Assembly: GCA_047605265.1 (NCBI GenBank)
Contig: JASGFY010000008.1
Span: 1 to 64,000, forward strand
Direction: 5' to 3'
DNA from: Solimonas sp047605265
GTDB taxonomy: Bacteria; Pseudomonadota; Gammaproteobacteria; Nevskiales; Nevskiaceae
DNA length: 64,000 nucleotides
A program made the position numbers and the translations under genes. The notes beneath the pieces were generated by a model. The model worked only from the letters and a program-made list of their open reading frames with translations, was not told where the DNA came from and searched no databases. This document shows positions 54,399 to 62,911 of this stretch, piece after piece. Numbering within the stretch: position 1 is the first letter of the stretch; every line of letters starts with the position of its first letter.

Positions 54399-54941
54399 AT
54401 GCAACAGTTCGATGGCACCACGATCCTGAGCGTGCGTCGCAACGGCCAGGTCGCGCTCGGTGGCGACGGTCAGGTGTCGATGGGCAACACGCGCGTCAAG
54501 GGCAACGCGCGCAAGGTGCGCCGCCTCTACAACGGCAAGGTGCTCGCCGGTTTCGCCGGCGGCACGGCTGACGCGTTCACACTGTTCGAGCGCTTCGAGG
54601 GCAAGCTCGAGAAGCACGGCGGCCAGCTCGTGCGCGCCGCCGTCGACATGGCCAAGGACTGGCGCACCGACCGCTACCTGCGCCGCCTCGAAGCGCTGCT
54701 GATCGTCGCCGATCGCGAAGCGACGCTGATGATCTCCGGCAACGGCGACGTCATGGAGCCCGAGCCGCACGGCGTGATGGCGATCGGCTCCGGCGGCAGC
54801 TTCGCGTCGGCCGCGGCGCGCGCGCTGGTCGACAACACCGAGCTGTCGGCGCGCGACATCGTCGAAAAGGGCCTGCACATCGCCGCCGACATCTGCATCT
54901 ACACGAATCACCATCTGACGATCGAAACGCTGGACGCCTGA
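54399..54941 (+). CDS. hslV: ATP-dependent protease subunit HslV (ClpQ)
   Basis: HslV is the threonine peptidase ring that works with HslU. The 180-residue protein has the catalytic N-terminal Thr in GTTILSVRR; six residues (MQQFDG) must be removed to expose Thr7, as in related species. GGDGQVSMGNTRVKGNARKVRRL and the C-terminal IAADICIYTNHHLTIE are conserved. It lies 31 nt before hslU, after a likely heat-shock promoter. Confidence 0.95.
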   Translation: MQQFDGTTILSVRRNGQVALGGDGQVSMGNTRVKGNARKVRRLYNGKVLAGFAGGTADAFTLFERFEGKLEKHGGQLVRAAVDMAKDWRTDRYLRRLEALLIVADREATLMISGNGDVMEPEPHGVMAIGSGGSFASAAARALVDNTELSARDIVEKGLHIAADICIYTNHHLTIETLDA

Positions 54942-54972
54942 GCGCGGTGCCGCGCGACACATAGAGAACTCA

Positions 54973-56334
54973 ATGAACGATGCACTCCCCGCCGCGACGT
55001 CGCTGATGACGCCGCGCGAAATCGTCCAGGAGCTGGACCGCCACATCGTCGGCCAGAGCAAGGCCAAGCGCGCCGTCGCGATCGCGCTGCGCAACCGCTG
55101 GCGGCGCGGCCAGATCGATGGTCCGATGCGCGCGGAGATCCATCCCAAGAACATCCTGATGATCGGCCCGACCGGCGTCGGCAAGACCGAGATTGCGCGC
55201 CGTCTGGCGAAGCTCGCGAATGCGCCGTTCGTGAAGGTCGAGGCCACCAAGTTCACCGAGGTTGGCTACGTCGGCAAGGACGTCGAGACCATCGTCCGCG
55301 ATCTCGTCGACACTGCGGTCAAGATGACGCGCGAGCAGGCGATGAAGAAGATGCGCGACCGCGCCGAGACGGCCGCCGAGGAGCGCATCCTCGACGTGCT
55401 GTTGCCGCCGCCCAAGGATTTCGGCGAAGCGAGCAGCACGCGCCAGAGCGAATCGGGCGCCGCGCGCCAGGTGTTCCGCAAGCAGCTGCGCGAAGGCAGG
55501 CTCGACGACAAGGAGATCGAGCTGAAGCTCGCCGCGCCGCTGCCGCACGTGCAGCTGATGGGCCCGCCGGGCATGGAAGAGATGACGCAGCAGCTGCAGG
55601 GCATGTTCGCCAACCTCGGCCAGCAGCAGGGCAAGGCGCGCAAACTGAAGATCAAGGAAGCGTTCAAGCAGCTCACCGACGAGGAAGCGGCCAAGCTGGT
55701 CGACGAGGAGGCGATCAAGATCGAGGCGATCCACAACGCCGAGGAGAACGGCATCGTCTTCATCGACGAGATCGACAAGATCTGCAAGCGCGGCGAGTAC
55801 TCGGGCGGCAGCGACGTCTCGCGCGAGGGCGTGCAGCGCGACCTGCTGCCGCTGATCGAAGGCTGCACCGTCAATACCAAGTACGGTACGGTGAAGACCG
55901 ACCACGTGCTGTTCATCGCCTCGGGCGCGTTCCATCTCGCCAAGCCCTCGGACCTCGTGCCGGAGCTGCAGGGCCGTCTGCCGATCCGTGTCGAGCTGGA
56001 CGCGCTGAAGTCGGAAGACTTCCTGCGCATCCTCACCGAGCCGAACTACGCGCTGACCGAACAGTACAAGGCGCTGATGAAGACCGAAGGCGTCGACGTG
56101 CAGTTCGACGATGCGGGTCTCAAGCGCATCGCCGAGATCGCCTGGCAGGTCAACGAGAGCACCGAGAACATCGGCGCGCGCCGCCTGCACACGGTGATGG
56201 AGCGGCTGATGGAGGACATCGCCTTCGATGCGCCGGACAAGCCCGGCACGGCGCTGATGATCGACGCGGGTTTTGTCGACGACAAGCTTGGCCGGCTGGC
56301 CGGCGACGAAGATCTCAGCCGCTATATTCTGTGA
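54973..56334 (+). CDS. hslU: ATP-dependent protease ATPase subunit HslU (ClpY)
   Basis: HslU unfolds substrates and threads them into HslV. The 453-residue AAA+ protein opens with MTPREIVQELDRHIVGQ. Walker A is GPTGVGKT (65-72), Walker B is VFIDEIDKI, the pore motif region reads KFTEVGYVGKDVE, and the C-terminus ends DLSRYIL as in other HslU, which docks into HslV. An I-domain lies at about 110-230. The TGA stop is part of the GTGATTCG repeat. Confidence 0.96.
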   Translation: MNDALPAATSLMTPREIVQELDRHIVGQSKAKRAVAIALRNRWRRGQIDGPMRAEIHPKNILMIGPTGVGKTEIARRLAKLANAPFVKVEATKFTEVGYVGKDVETIVRDLVDTAVKMTREQAMKKMRDRAETAAEERILDVLLPPPKDFGEASSTRQSESGAARQVFRKQLREGRLDDKEIELKLAAPLPHVQLMGPPGMEEMTQQLQGMFANLGQQQGKARKLKIKEAFKQLTDEEAAKLVDEEAIKIEAIHNAEENGIVFIDEIDKICKRGEYSGGSDVSREGVQRDLLPLIEGCTVNTKYGTVKTDHVLFIASGAFHLAKPSDLVPELQGRLPIRVELDALKSEDFLRILTEPNYALTEQYKALMKTEGVDVQFDDAGLKRIAEIAWQVNESTENIGARRLHTVMERLMEDIAFDAPDKPGTALMIDAGFVDDKLGRLAGDEDLSRYIL

Positions 56335-56370
56335 TTCGTGATTCGTGATTCGTGACGGGGTGATGGGCGG
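56331..56370. repeat. GTGATTCG tandem repeat between hslU and DUF971 gene
   Basis: GTGATTC repeated three times (56331 onward, 7-nt period), followed by GTGACGGGGTGATGGGCGG. It begins at the hslU stop codon (CTGTGATTCG), just as the copy at 21803 begins at the atpD stop. Confidence 0.6.
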
Positions 56371-56784
56371 ATGGCGCCGGAACTGATCAGGCTGCACCGC
56401 AAAACGCGTGTGCTCGAACTCGGCTGGGCGGACGGCCGCAATGTCCGGCTGCCCTGCGAATACCTGCGCGTGTTCTCGCCGAGCGCCGAGCTGCGCGGTC
56501 ACGGCCTGCCGGAGCCGATGCTGGTCGGCGGCAAGCGCGAGGTGAACATCGCGCGCATCGAGCCGGTCGGCAGTTACGCCGTGCGCCTCGTGTTCGACGA
56601 CGGCCACGACAGCGGCCTGTACTCGTGGGACGTGCTCGACGAGCTGGTTCGCGATCACGACGCCAACTGGCAACGCTACCTGCAGCGCCTCGCCGAGGTC
56701 GGCATGTCGCGCGACCGCGACGTCATGAAGCTCGCCGCGCTGGTGGGGCGGTACACGCCGGCGGACAAAAGCGGAGCGCCCTGA
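56371..56784 (+). CDS. DUF971 family protein
   Basis: The 137-residue DUF971 protein (the N-terminal domain found in gamma-butyrobetaine hydroxylase) starts MAPELIRLHRKTRVLELGW. LPCEYLRVFSPSAE and YAVRLVFDDGHDSGLYSW are the family motifs. Some DUF971 proteins are linked to Fe-S or ubiquinone clusters, and it lies between hslVU and the ubi genes in many gammaproteobacteria. Function is not established. Here the ubi genes are separated from it by a 2.5-kb opposite-strand GGDEF/EAL gene. Confidence 0.88.
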   Translation: MAPELIRLHRKTRVLELGWADGRNVRLPCEYLRVFSPSAELRGHGLPEPMLVGGKREVNIARIEPVGSYAVRLVFDDGHDSGLYSWDVLDELVRDHDANWQRYLQRLAEVGMSRDRDVMKLAALVGRYTPADKSGAP

Positions 56785-56994
56785 CGGAGCTGCACACCCC
56801 GAGGCTGCGGGCCGCGACGAATCCGGGCCGTCTCGTTGTCCGAGCCAGACGTCAATCGATGTCAGTGGATGGTGACTTCGATCCTGCGGCGGCGCATTTG
56901 TTAACGGCCTCACTTTCGCGCAGCACGGTTTCTGGACAAAACGCGCGAGCGACGCGCCGTAAAGCTTGATCGCGGCATCGCATCCGGCGGCACG

Positions 56995-57090
56995 GTGCTC
57001 GCAGTCACGGCGCTGGTGGTGGTCGGTCTGGTGATTGTCGGCCAGCATGTGTTCGCCCACGCGTTCGAAGACAGCGTCAAGAAGCACTGA
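56995..57090 (+). CDS. Possible 31-residue single-span membrane peptide
   Basis: In the 352-nt gap after DUF971, the only frame worth noting reads (from a GTG) VLAVTALVVVGLVIVG, a strong hydrophobic helix, followed by QHVFAHAFEDSVKKH and a stop. It ends 5 nt before a large hairpin. The ribosome site is poor and no family is recognised. It could be a small membrane protein or a chance frame; the rest of the gap shows nothing. Confidence 0.25.
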   Translation: MLAVTALVVVGLVIVGQHVFAHAFEDSVKKH

Positions 57091-57094
57091 AGAA

Positions 57095-57129
57095 CGCGCA
57101 CGGCCGGCGGTGCTCGCCGGCCGTGCGCG
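57095..57129. terminator. Perfect 15-bp inverted repeat after the GGDEF/EAL gene
   Basis: CGCGCACGGCCGGCG (57095-57109), loop GTGCT, CGCCGGCCGTGCGCG (57115-57129). It sits 8 nt beyond the GGDEF/EAL stop on the minus strand, followed there by UUCUUC, so it probably terminates that gene. Confidence 0.7.
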
Positions 57130-57136
57130 CAGGGTT

Positions 57137-59605
57137 TCAGCGCAGCAGTTCGTCGAGCGGCGAGGTCGTGTGGTAGAGGTGGCCCTGCGCGAAATCAACG
57201 CCGAGCCGGCGCAGCGCTTCGAGCGTCGCCTCGTCCTCGACGCCTTCGGCGACGACCTTGAGATCGAGCACGTCGCTGATCCGGCAGATCGATTCGACGA
57301 TCGTCCGATTGACGCGGTCGTCGGCCAGCTGGCGCGTGTACATCTGGTCGATCTTCAGGCCGTCGACCGTCATTTGCCGCAGGTATTCGAAGGAAGTGAA
57401 GCCGCTGCCGAAATCGTCGAGCATGACGCGGCAGCCGGCTTCGCGCAGTTGCGCAACGAACCGCTTGGCGTCAGCGAAGCTGAGCAGGGCCGTGCCCTCG
57501 GTGATCTCGAAGCGCAGTACCCGTGGCGGCACGTCGTAGCGCGACAGCGCGTCGAACAGGAATTTGCCGAAAGCCTTGTCGGAGACGCTGTGGCCGGTCA
57601 GGTTGATCGAGACCGTGTCGAATGGCAGTGCGCCGTGCGTGCGCAGGCGGGCCGACAGGCGGCGCAGGCATTCCTCGAGCACCCAGCGATCGATGTGGAC
57701 GGCGAGACCGTAGCGCTCGGCGGCCTGCAGGAACGCGCCTGGACGCTGCAGTTCGCCGCCTTGTCCGCGCACGCGCAGCAGGATCTCGTAGTCGATGGGC
57801 GCCGGATCGTGCAGCGAGACGATGCGCTGGCCGTGCAGCTCGACGCCGCCGGTCTCCAACGCCTGCTGGATGCGCGATGCCCAGTCGATGTCGAGGAAGG
57901 CCTGGCGGACGATGTCGTCGCCCTGGTTGAACAGCTGGATGCGATGGCCGCCCTGGCGCTTGGCGATGTAGCAGGCGGTGTCGGCCTGGGCGAGTGCGCT
58001 GTTGGCGTCCTGCGTGTTGGCGTCGAGCGCGCTGATGCCGATGCTCGCGGCGACCTTGTAGACGCGTCCCTCGTGCTCGAAGCGGAACGCTTCGATGGTG
58101 TGCAGGAGATCTTCGGCGACATGCCGCGCTGACTGCGGCGTCGAGTGCGGCAACAGGGCGGCGAACTCGTCGCCGCCGGTGCGCGCCAGCAGCGCGGTTG
58201 GCGGCAGCGCTTCACGCAGCCGCGGCGCGAGACCGCAGATCAGTCGGTCGCCAGCGATGTGGCCACCGATTTCGTTGATCAGCTTGAAGTGATCGAGGTC
58301 GAGATAGAGCAGGGTGTGCTGCTCGGGTGCCAGTTTCGAGGTGCTGATCCAGTGCGCGAGTTCGGCCTCGAACTCGTGGCGATTCGGCAGGCCGGTCAGC
58401 GCGTCGTGGCTGGCCTGGTAGATCAGCTGCTCCGACAGCCGGCGCGTGTGCGAGACGTCGTGCAACACGCAGATGCTGCCGAAAGCGTCGCCGTCGCGTC
58501 CGCGCAGCGGCGCCAGCGCCACTTCGACGGTGATACCTTCGCCGCGCCGGCTGCGCAGCTGCGCCAGCGGCGGCCAATTGACGCCTTCGCGCGTTGGGCT
58601 GCGCAGCGCGATGCCGTGGTCGTCGATCAGGGTCACGACGTCGTCGAATGCGCTGCCGATCAGGTCGTCCGGGTGATCGTAGCCGAGCAGCAGGGCGGCG
58701 ACGTTGTTGCAGAAACGGATGCGGTCGTTGTGATCGACGCGCAGCACGCCGTCGGTGATCGCCGCGAGCATGACCTGCGCCAGTTCCTTTTCGTCGCGCA
58801 GCGCCGTTTCGTAACGCTGGCGCTCACGCACGTCCTCGACCTGCACGACCAGATGGCGCGGTTCGCCGCCGGCATCGCGGGCCAGCGAGACGTCGACCTG
58901 CACCGGAACGACGGTGCCGTCCTTGGCGATGTAGCGCTTGTGGCGGCGCACGCGGTTGACGCGAGCTTCGATCAGCGCCTGCATGCCCAGGCGGTCCTCG
59001 GCGACGTCGTCAGGGTGCGTCACTTCGAAGAAGTGCCGGGCGAGCAGTTCGGCTTCGCTGTGGCCGAGCAGTTCGCACAGCGCCCGGTTGACGTCGAGCC
59101 AGCGTCCCTGCAGCGACTGCAGCGACAGGCCGATCGGCGCGTCTGCGAAGATGCTGCGGAAGATCGAGTCGCCGTCGCGCAGCGCCTGCTCGGTCGTGCG
59201 CTGATGGTTGATGTCGAGCTGCGTGCCGATCATGCGCAGCGGCTTGCCGGCGGCGTCGCGCGCGATGACGCGGCCGCGCGCCGCGAACCAGCGGTAGCCT
59301 CCGTTCGCGCACTGCAGGCGATGCTCGCTGTAATAGTCGTCGCGATCGCCGCGCAGATGCGCGTCGAGTTCGGCGAAGGCGGCGGCGCGATCGTCGGGGT
59401 GCAGGCGGCCGGCCCAGTCGTCGAATTCACCGACGTGCGGATCATGGCCGTCGAGTCCCAGCGCGAGCAGGTATTCGCGCGAGCGCCAGACATGATTGCG
59501 CTGCAGATCCCAGTCCCACAGGCCCAGGCCGTGACTGTCGAGCGCCTCGCTCCACGGCGTCGAACGCAGATGGGCTTCAGCCGCAGAGGGAATGCTGGGT
59601 CTCAA
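57137..59605 (-). CDS. PAS-PAS-PAS-GGDEF-EAL cyclic-di-GMP signalling protein
   Basis: The 822-residue protein has three N-terminal PAS domains (about 15-135 with WDWDLQRNHVW, 145-265, 275-395) and no membrane segments. The GGDEF domain has an intact active site RTGGDEFAALLP (about 478) after HDALTGLPNRHEFE. The EAL domain reads YEILLRV in place of EALLR, keeps AEGVE, LDDFGSGFTS and LKIDQMY, and ends QGHLYHTTSPLDELL. Thus cyclase activity looks intact, and phosphodiesterase is possible as EIL-type enzymes retain the Glu. It starts at TTG with a weak RBS. It is opposite to, and interrupts, the hslVU-ubi run. Confidence 0.93.
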   Translation of the reverse strand: MRPSIPSAAEAHLRSTPWSEALDSHGLGLWDWDLQRNHVWRSREYLLALGLDGHDPHVGEFDDWAGRLHPDDRAAAFAELDAHLRGDRDDYYSEHRLQCANGGYRWFAARGRVIARDAAGKPLRMIGTQLDINHQRTTEQALRDGDSIFRSIFADAPIGLSLQSLQGRWLDVNRALCELLGHSEAELLARHFFEVTHPDDVAEDRLGMQALIEARVNRVRRHKRYIAKDGTVVPVQVDVSLARDAGGEPRHLVVQVEDVRERQRYETALRDEKELAQVMLAAITDGVLRVDHNDRIRFCNNVAALLLGYDHPDDLIGSAFDDVVTLIDDHGIALRSPTREGVNWPPLAQLRSRRGEGITVEVALAPLRGRDGDAFGSICVLHDVSHTRRLSEQLIYQASHDALTGLPNRHEFEAELAHWISTSKLAPEQHTLLYLDLDHFKLINEIGGHIAGDRLICGLAPRLREALPPTALLARTGGDEFAALLPHSTPQSARHVAEDLLHTIEAFRFEHEGRVYKVAASIGISALDANTQDANSALAQADTACYIAKRQGGHRIQLFNQGDDIVRQAFLDIDWASRIQQALETGGVELHGQRIVSLHDPAPIDYEILLRVRGQGGELQRPGAFLQAAERYGLAVHIDRWVLEECLRRLSARLRTHGALPFDTVSINLTGHSVSDKAFGKFLFDALSRYDVPPRVLRFEITEGTALLSFADAKRFVAQLREAGCRVMLDDFGSGFTSFEYLRQMTVDGLKIDQMYTRQLADDRVNRTIVESICRISDVLDLKVVAEGVEDEATLEALRRLGVDFAQGHLYHTTSPLDELLR

Positions 59606-59744
59606 GGGAGTTCGCTCGTCGATCCCGTAACTTAGCGCGAAATGGTGGGGCTTGTGCAGGGGAGGCGACCAGCGGTGGGCGGCCGCCGACCGGCGTCGAG
59701 TGAAGCAAGAGACGGGCCTGCGCTGCGCCGGGGTGGCCAGCGGC

Positions 59745-59750
59745 TACAAT
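59745..59750 (+). promoter_or_regulatory. -10 box for ubiE
   Basis: TACAAT 25 nt before the ubiE ATG (59775), start near 59757. The -35 region is weak. Confidence 0.4.
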
Positions 59751-59774
59751 GACGTTTCGACCCCGCGCCCAGAC

Positions 59775-60557
59775 ATGACTCGCGAATCCAAACCCGGTGC
59801 CGCCGAAGGCACCACGCTCCGCACGACCGATTTCGGTTACGAGCAGGTGCCGATCGGCGAGAAGCGCCGTCGCGTCGCCGGCGTGTTCACTTCGGTCGCG
59901 CATAAGTACGACCTGATGAACGACCTGATGTCGATGGGCATCCATCGCATCTGGAAGCGCTTCGCGATCGATCTAGCCGGCGTGCGCGCCGGCGAGAAAG
60001 TGCTCGACGTCGCCGGCGGCACCGGCGACCTGACGCGCGAATTCGCCAGGGCCGCGGGACCGAAGGGCCTGGTGATCCTGTCCGACATCAACGCGGCGAT
60101 GCTCGGCGAAGGCCGCAGGCGCCTCATCGACCACGGCCTCGTCGGCGTGCCGGCCGTGCAGGCCAATGCCGAGTGCCTGCCGTTCGAGGAAGGCACGTTC
60201 GACTGCATCACCATCGGCTTCGGCCTGCGCAACGTCACCGACAAGGATGCCGCGCTGCGCTCGATGACCCGCTGTCTCAAGCCCGGCGGCCGGCTGCTGG
60301 TAATGGAATTCAGCAAGCCGCTGAGCCCGCTGCTCGGCAAGGCCTACGATCAGTACTCGTTCAAGCTGCTGCCGCTGATGGGCCGCGTCGTGGCGCGCGA
60401 CGAGGCGTCATACCGCTACCTCGCCGAGTCGATCCGCATGCATCCGGATCAGCAGACGCTGAAGGGCATGATGGAAAACGCCGGGCTCGATCGCGTGCAG
60501 GTCTACAACCTCAGCGGCGGCATCGTTGCCGTGCATCGCGGATTCCGCCTGGAATGA
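59775..60557 (+). CDS. ubiE: Ubiquinone/menaquinone methyltransferase UbiE
   Basis: UbiE performs the C-methylation of 2-polyprenyl-6-methoxy-1,4-benzoquinol. The 260-residue protein starts at ATG 59775 and shows TTDFGYEQVPIGEKRRRV, VFTSVAHKYDLMNDLMSMG, the SAM site VLDVAGGTGDLT and IGFGLRNVTDKDAALRSM, all diagnostic. It leads the ubiE-ubiJ-ubiB operon, with a REP-like insert before ubiJ. Confidence 0.96.
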   Translation: MTRESKPGAAEGTTLRTTDFGYEQVPIGEKRRRVAGVFTSVAHKYDLMNDLMSMGIHRIWKRFAIDLAGVRAGEKVLDVAGGTGDLTREFARAAGPKGLVILSDINAAMLGEGRRRLIDHGLVGVPAVQANAECLPFEEGTFDCITIGFGLRNVTDKDAALRSMTRCLKPGGRLLVMEFSKPLSPLLGKAYDQYSFKLLPLMGRVVARDEASYRYLAESIRMHPDQQTLKGMMENAGLDRVQVYNLSGGIVAVHRGFRLE

Positions 60558-60579
60558 AAGTCGCGCAGCGATGCCAATG

Positions 60580-60631
60580 CCCCTCGCCCGCGCAGCGGGA
60601 GAGGGGAGGACCGTCCGCGGACGCGGACGGT
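60580..60631. repeat. REP-like double hairpin between ubiE and ubiJ
   Basis: CCCCTCGCCCG (60580-60590), CGCAG, CGGGAGAGGGG (60596-60606) forms a near-perfect stem with one mismatch. ACCGTCCGCG (60610-60619), GA, CGCGGACGGT (60622-60631) forms a second, perfect stem. GGGGTGAGGGC then leads into the ubiJ ATG. The CCCTC...GGGAGAGGG...GGGTGAGGG wording is a common dispersed repeat of high-GC proteobacteria. Confidence 0.65.
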
Positions 60632-60642
60632 GGGGTGAGGGC

Positions 60643-61269
60643 ATGAGCGCGCCGACGATGCTCGGCGCGGCGCTCGAAGTCGCATTGAATCGCTATCTCG
60701 GTCTGGAGCCGTCGGCGCTTGCCGAATGCGCGGCGCTCAATGGCCGCGGCATCGCGCTGGCCGTCGACACGCCCGCCTGGACCTTCGTCATCGAATTCCA
60801 TCGCGGCGGCGTGCGTGTGCTCGATGCCGACAGCGTCGAACCGGACGTCACCGTGCGCGGCAGTCTGCCGACGCTGATGCGCCTGGCCTGGAGTGTCAGC
60901 CGCAAGGAAGCAGGTGGCGGCATTCCGCAGGGACTGACGGTCGACGGCGATGTCGAGCTGCTGCAGCGCTTCAATCGCCTGCTGGCGACCGTTGGCTTCG
61001 ACCCGGAAGAATTCGCCGCGCGCTTCGTCGGCGATGCCGTCGCGCATCGGCTGAACCAGGGGCTGCAGACGCTGTTCGGCTGGGGCCGGCGCAGCGCTGA
61101 CACGCTCGCGCTCGACACCGCCGAATACCTGCGGGAAGAGACGCGCGATCTGGCACGCGCCGCCGACGTCGCCGACTGGACCGACGGCGTCGAAGCCTTG
61201 CGTGACGGCGTCGAGCGCCTCGAGGCGCGGCTGCGCTACCTCGAAGCGCACGCCGCCGCGCCGCCATGA
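60643..61269 (+). CDS. ubiJ: Ubiquinone accessory factor UbiJ (SCP2 domain)
   Basis: UbiJ binds ubiquinone intermediates in the Ubi complex. The 208-residue product from ATG 60643 has an SCP2 lipid-binding domain (ALNGRGIALAVDTPAWTFVI, DVTVRGSLPTLMRLA, LTVDGDVELLQRF) and a C-terminal coiled coil (ALRDGVERLEARLRYLEAH), the typical UbiJ ending. An earlier in-frame start would translate the REP-like repeat and is rejected. Its stop overlaps the ubiB ATG. Confidence 0.93.
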   Translation: MSAPTMLGAALEVALNRYLGLEPSALAECAALNGRGIALAVDTPAWTFVIEFHRGGVRVLDADSVEPDVTVRGSLPTLMRLAWSVSRKEAGGGIPQGLTVDGDVELLQRFNRLLATVGFDPEEFAARFVGDAVAHRLNQGLQTLFGWGRRSADTLALDTAEYLREETRDLARAADVADWTDGVEALRDGVERLEARLRYLEAHAAAPP

Positions 61270-62867
61270 TCTCGTTCGGCCGCCTGCGGCGCGTCTGGCA
61301 GATTCGCCGCGTCGCCTCGCGTTACGGTCTCTACGAATTCGCCGGCCGCAAGCCGGGCAGGGACCCGCGTCCGCGCGGCGAGCGGCTGCGCCTGGCGCTC
61401 GAGGAGCTCGGGCCGGTCTTCATCAAGTTCGGCCAGGCGCTGTCGACGCGCCCGGACATCGTGCCGGCCGACATCGCCGCGGAGCTGGCGAAGCTGCAGG
61501 ACCGCGTGCCGCCGTTCCCCGGCAGCGAGGCGCGCGCGATCATCGAATCCGAGATCGGCAAGCCGATCGAGGCCGTGTTCACCGAGTTCGACGAGCGGCC
61601 GATGGCGTCCGCCTCGGTGGCTCAGGTGCACGCGGCGAAGCTGCGCCTCGACGGCGGCGGCGAAACCTTCGACGTCGTCGTCAAGGTGCTGCGCCCGGGC
61701 ATCGACGCCATCATGCGCAGCGACATCGAGCTGCTGCGCACGCTGGCCGGCGTCGCCGAAACGTTCTCGCCCGAGCTGCGCCGCCTGCGGCCGCGCGAGG
61801 TCGTCGCCGAGTACGAGAAGGTGCTGCTCGACGAGCTGGACCTGATGCGCGAGGGCGCCAACTGCGCGCAGCTGCGCCGCAACTGGCTCGGCTCGAAGCT
61901 GATCTACCATCCGCTGGTGTTCTGGGACTACACGCGCACGCGCGTGCTGGTGATGGAGCGCATCTACGGCGTGTCGATCCGCGAGCTCGACAAGCTGCGC
62001 GAGCTGGACGTGGACTTCCGTGTGCTGTCGGAGCGTGGCGTCGAAATCTTTTTCAAGCAGACCTTCGTCCACAATTTCTTCCACGCCGACATGCACCCGG
62101 GCAACATCTTCGTCGATGTGTCCGACCCGGCGCGGCCGAGCTACCTCGCCGTCGACTTCGGCATCGTCGGCAGCCTGACGGCGTCCGACCAGCGCTATCT
62201 CGCCGAAAACTTCTACGCGTTCTTCAACCGCGACTACAAGCGCGTCGCCGAGCTGCATCTCGAATCGGAATGGATTCCCAAGGGCACGCGCGTCGAGGAC
62301 TTCGAGGCGGCGATCCGCACGATCTGCGAGCCGATCTTCCAGCGGCCGCTGAAGGACATCTCGTTCGGCTTCTTCCTGCTGCGCCTGTTCCAGGTCGCGC
62401 GGCGCTTCAACTATCAGGTGCAGCCGCAGCTCGTGCTGCTGCAGAAGACCCTGCTGCAGATCGAGGGACTCGGCCGTCAGCTCAATCCCGAGCTCGACCT
62501 GTGGAAGACGGCCAAGCCGATCATGGAAGACTGGATGCGCGCGCGCCTCGGTCCGGCGGCGACGCTCGAAAAGATGCGCGCGCAGGGTCCGTCGCTGGCC
62601 GAGTCCTTGCCGGAACTCGCGCAGTACGCGCTGCGCCAGCTGCGCCGTGGCGAAGGGTTCGGCACCAGCCGGCGCGAACTCGAGGCGCTGCGCGACGAGA
62701 TCCGCGACGCCAACCGCCGCACCGTGCGGATGATCGCCGCCGTCGGCCTCGCCGCCGGCGCATTCGCCGCGCACTACGCCGGCAATGCGCCGTCGTCGAC
62801 GTGGCTCGCCGCCGCGCTGGGCATCGGCGCGCTGCTGCTCGGCTGGCGCGCGCTGCGTCGCACCTGA
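61266..62867 (+). CDS. ubiB: Ubiquinone biosynthesis atypical kinase UbiB
   Basis: UbiB is an ABC1/ADCK-family ATPase required for ubiquinone synthesis. The 533-residue protein has the KxGQ motif in VFIKFGQALSTRPDI, an Ala-rich loop replacing the P-loop (SASVAQVHAAKL), the ExD motif EYEKVLLDELDLMREG, catalytic HADMHPGNIF and VDFGIVG. Two C-terminal membrane helices end WRALRRT. It overlaps ubiJ by 4 nt (ATGA), so the two are coupled. Confidence 0.96.
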   Translation: MISFGRLRRVWQIRRVASRYGLYEFAGRKPGRDPRPRGERLRLALEELGPVFIKFGQALSTRPDIVPADIAAELAKLQDRVPPFPGSEARAIIESEIGKPIEAVFTEFDERPMASASVAQVHAAKLRLDGGGETFDVVVKVLRPGIDAIMRSDIELLRTLAGVAETFSPELRRLRPREVVAEYEKVLLDELDLMREGANCAQLRRNWLGSKLIYHPLVFWDYTRTRVLVMERIYGVSIRELDKLRELDVDFRVLSERGVEIFFKQTFVHNFFHADMHPGNIFVDVSDPARPSYLAVDFGIVGSLTASDQRYLAENFYAFFNRDYKRVAELHLESEWIPKGTRVEDFEAAIRTICEPIFQRPLKDISFGFFLLRLFQVARRFNYQVQPQLVLLQKTLLQIEGLGRQLNPELDLWKTAKPIMEDWMRARLGPAATLEKMRAQGPSLAESLPELAQYALRQLRRGEGFGTSRRELEALRDEIRDANRRTVRMIAAVGLAAGAFAAHYAGNAPSSTWLAAALGIGALLLGWRALRRT

Positions 62868-62911
62868 GCCATGCGTCGCGGCAGGTTTTCTTCGCAAGAG
62901 GAGTAATGCCG

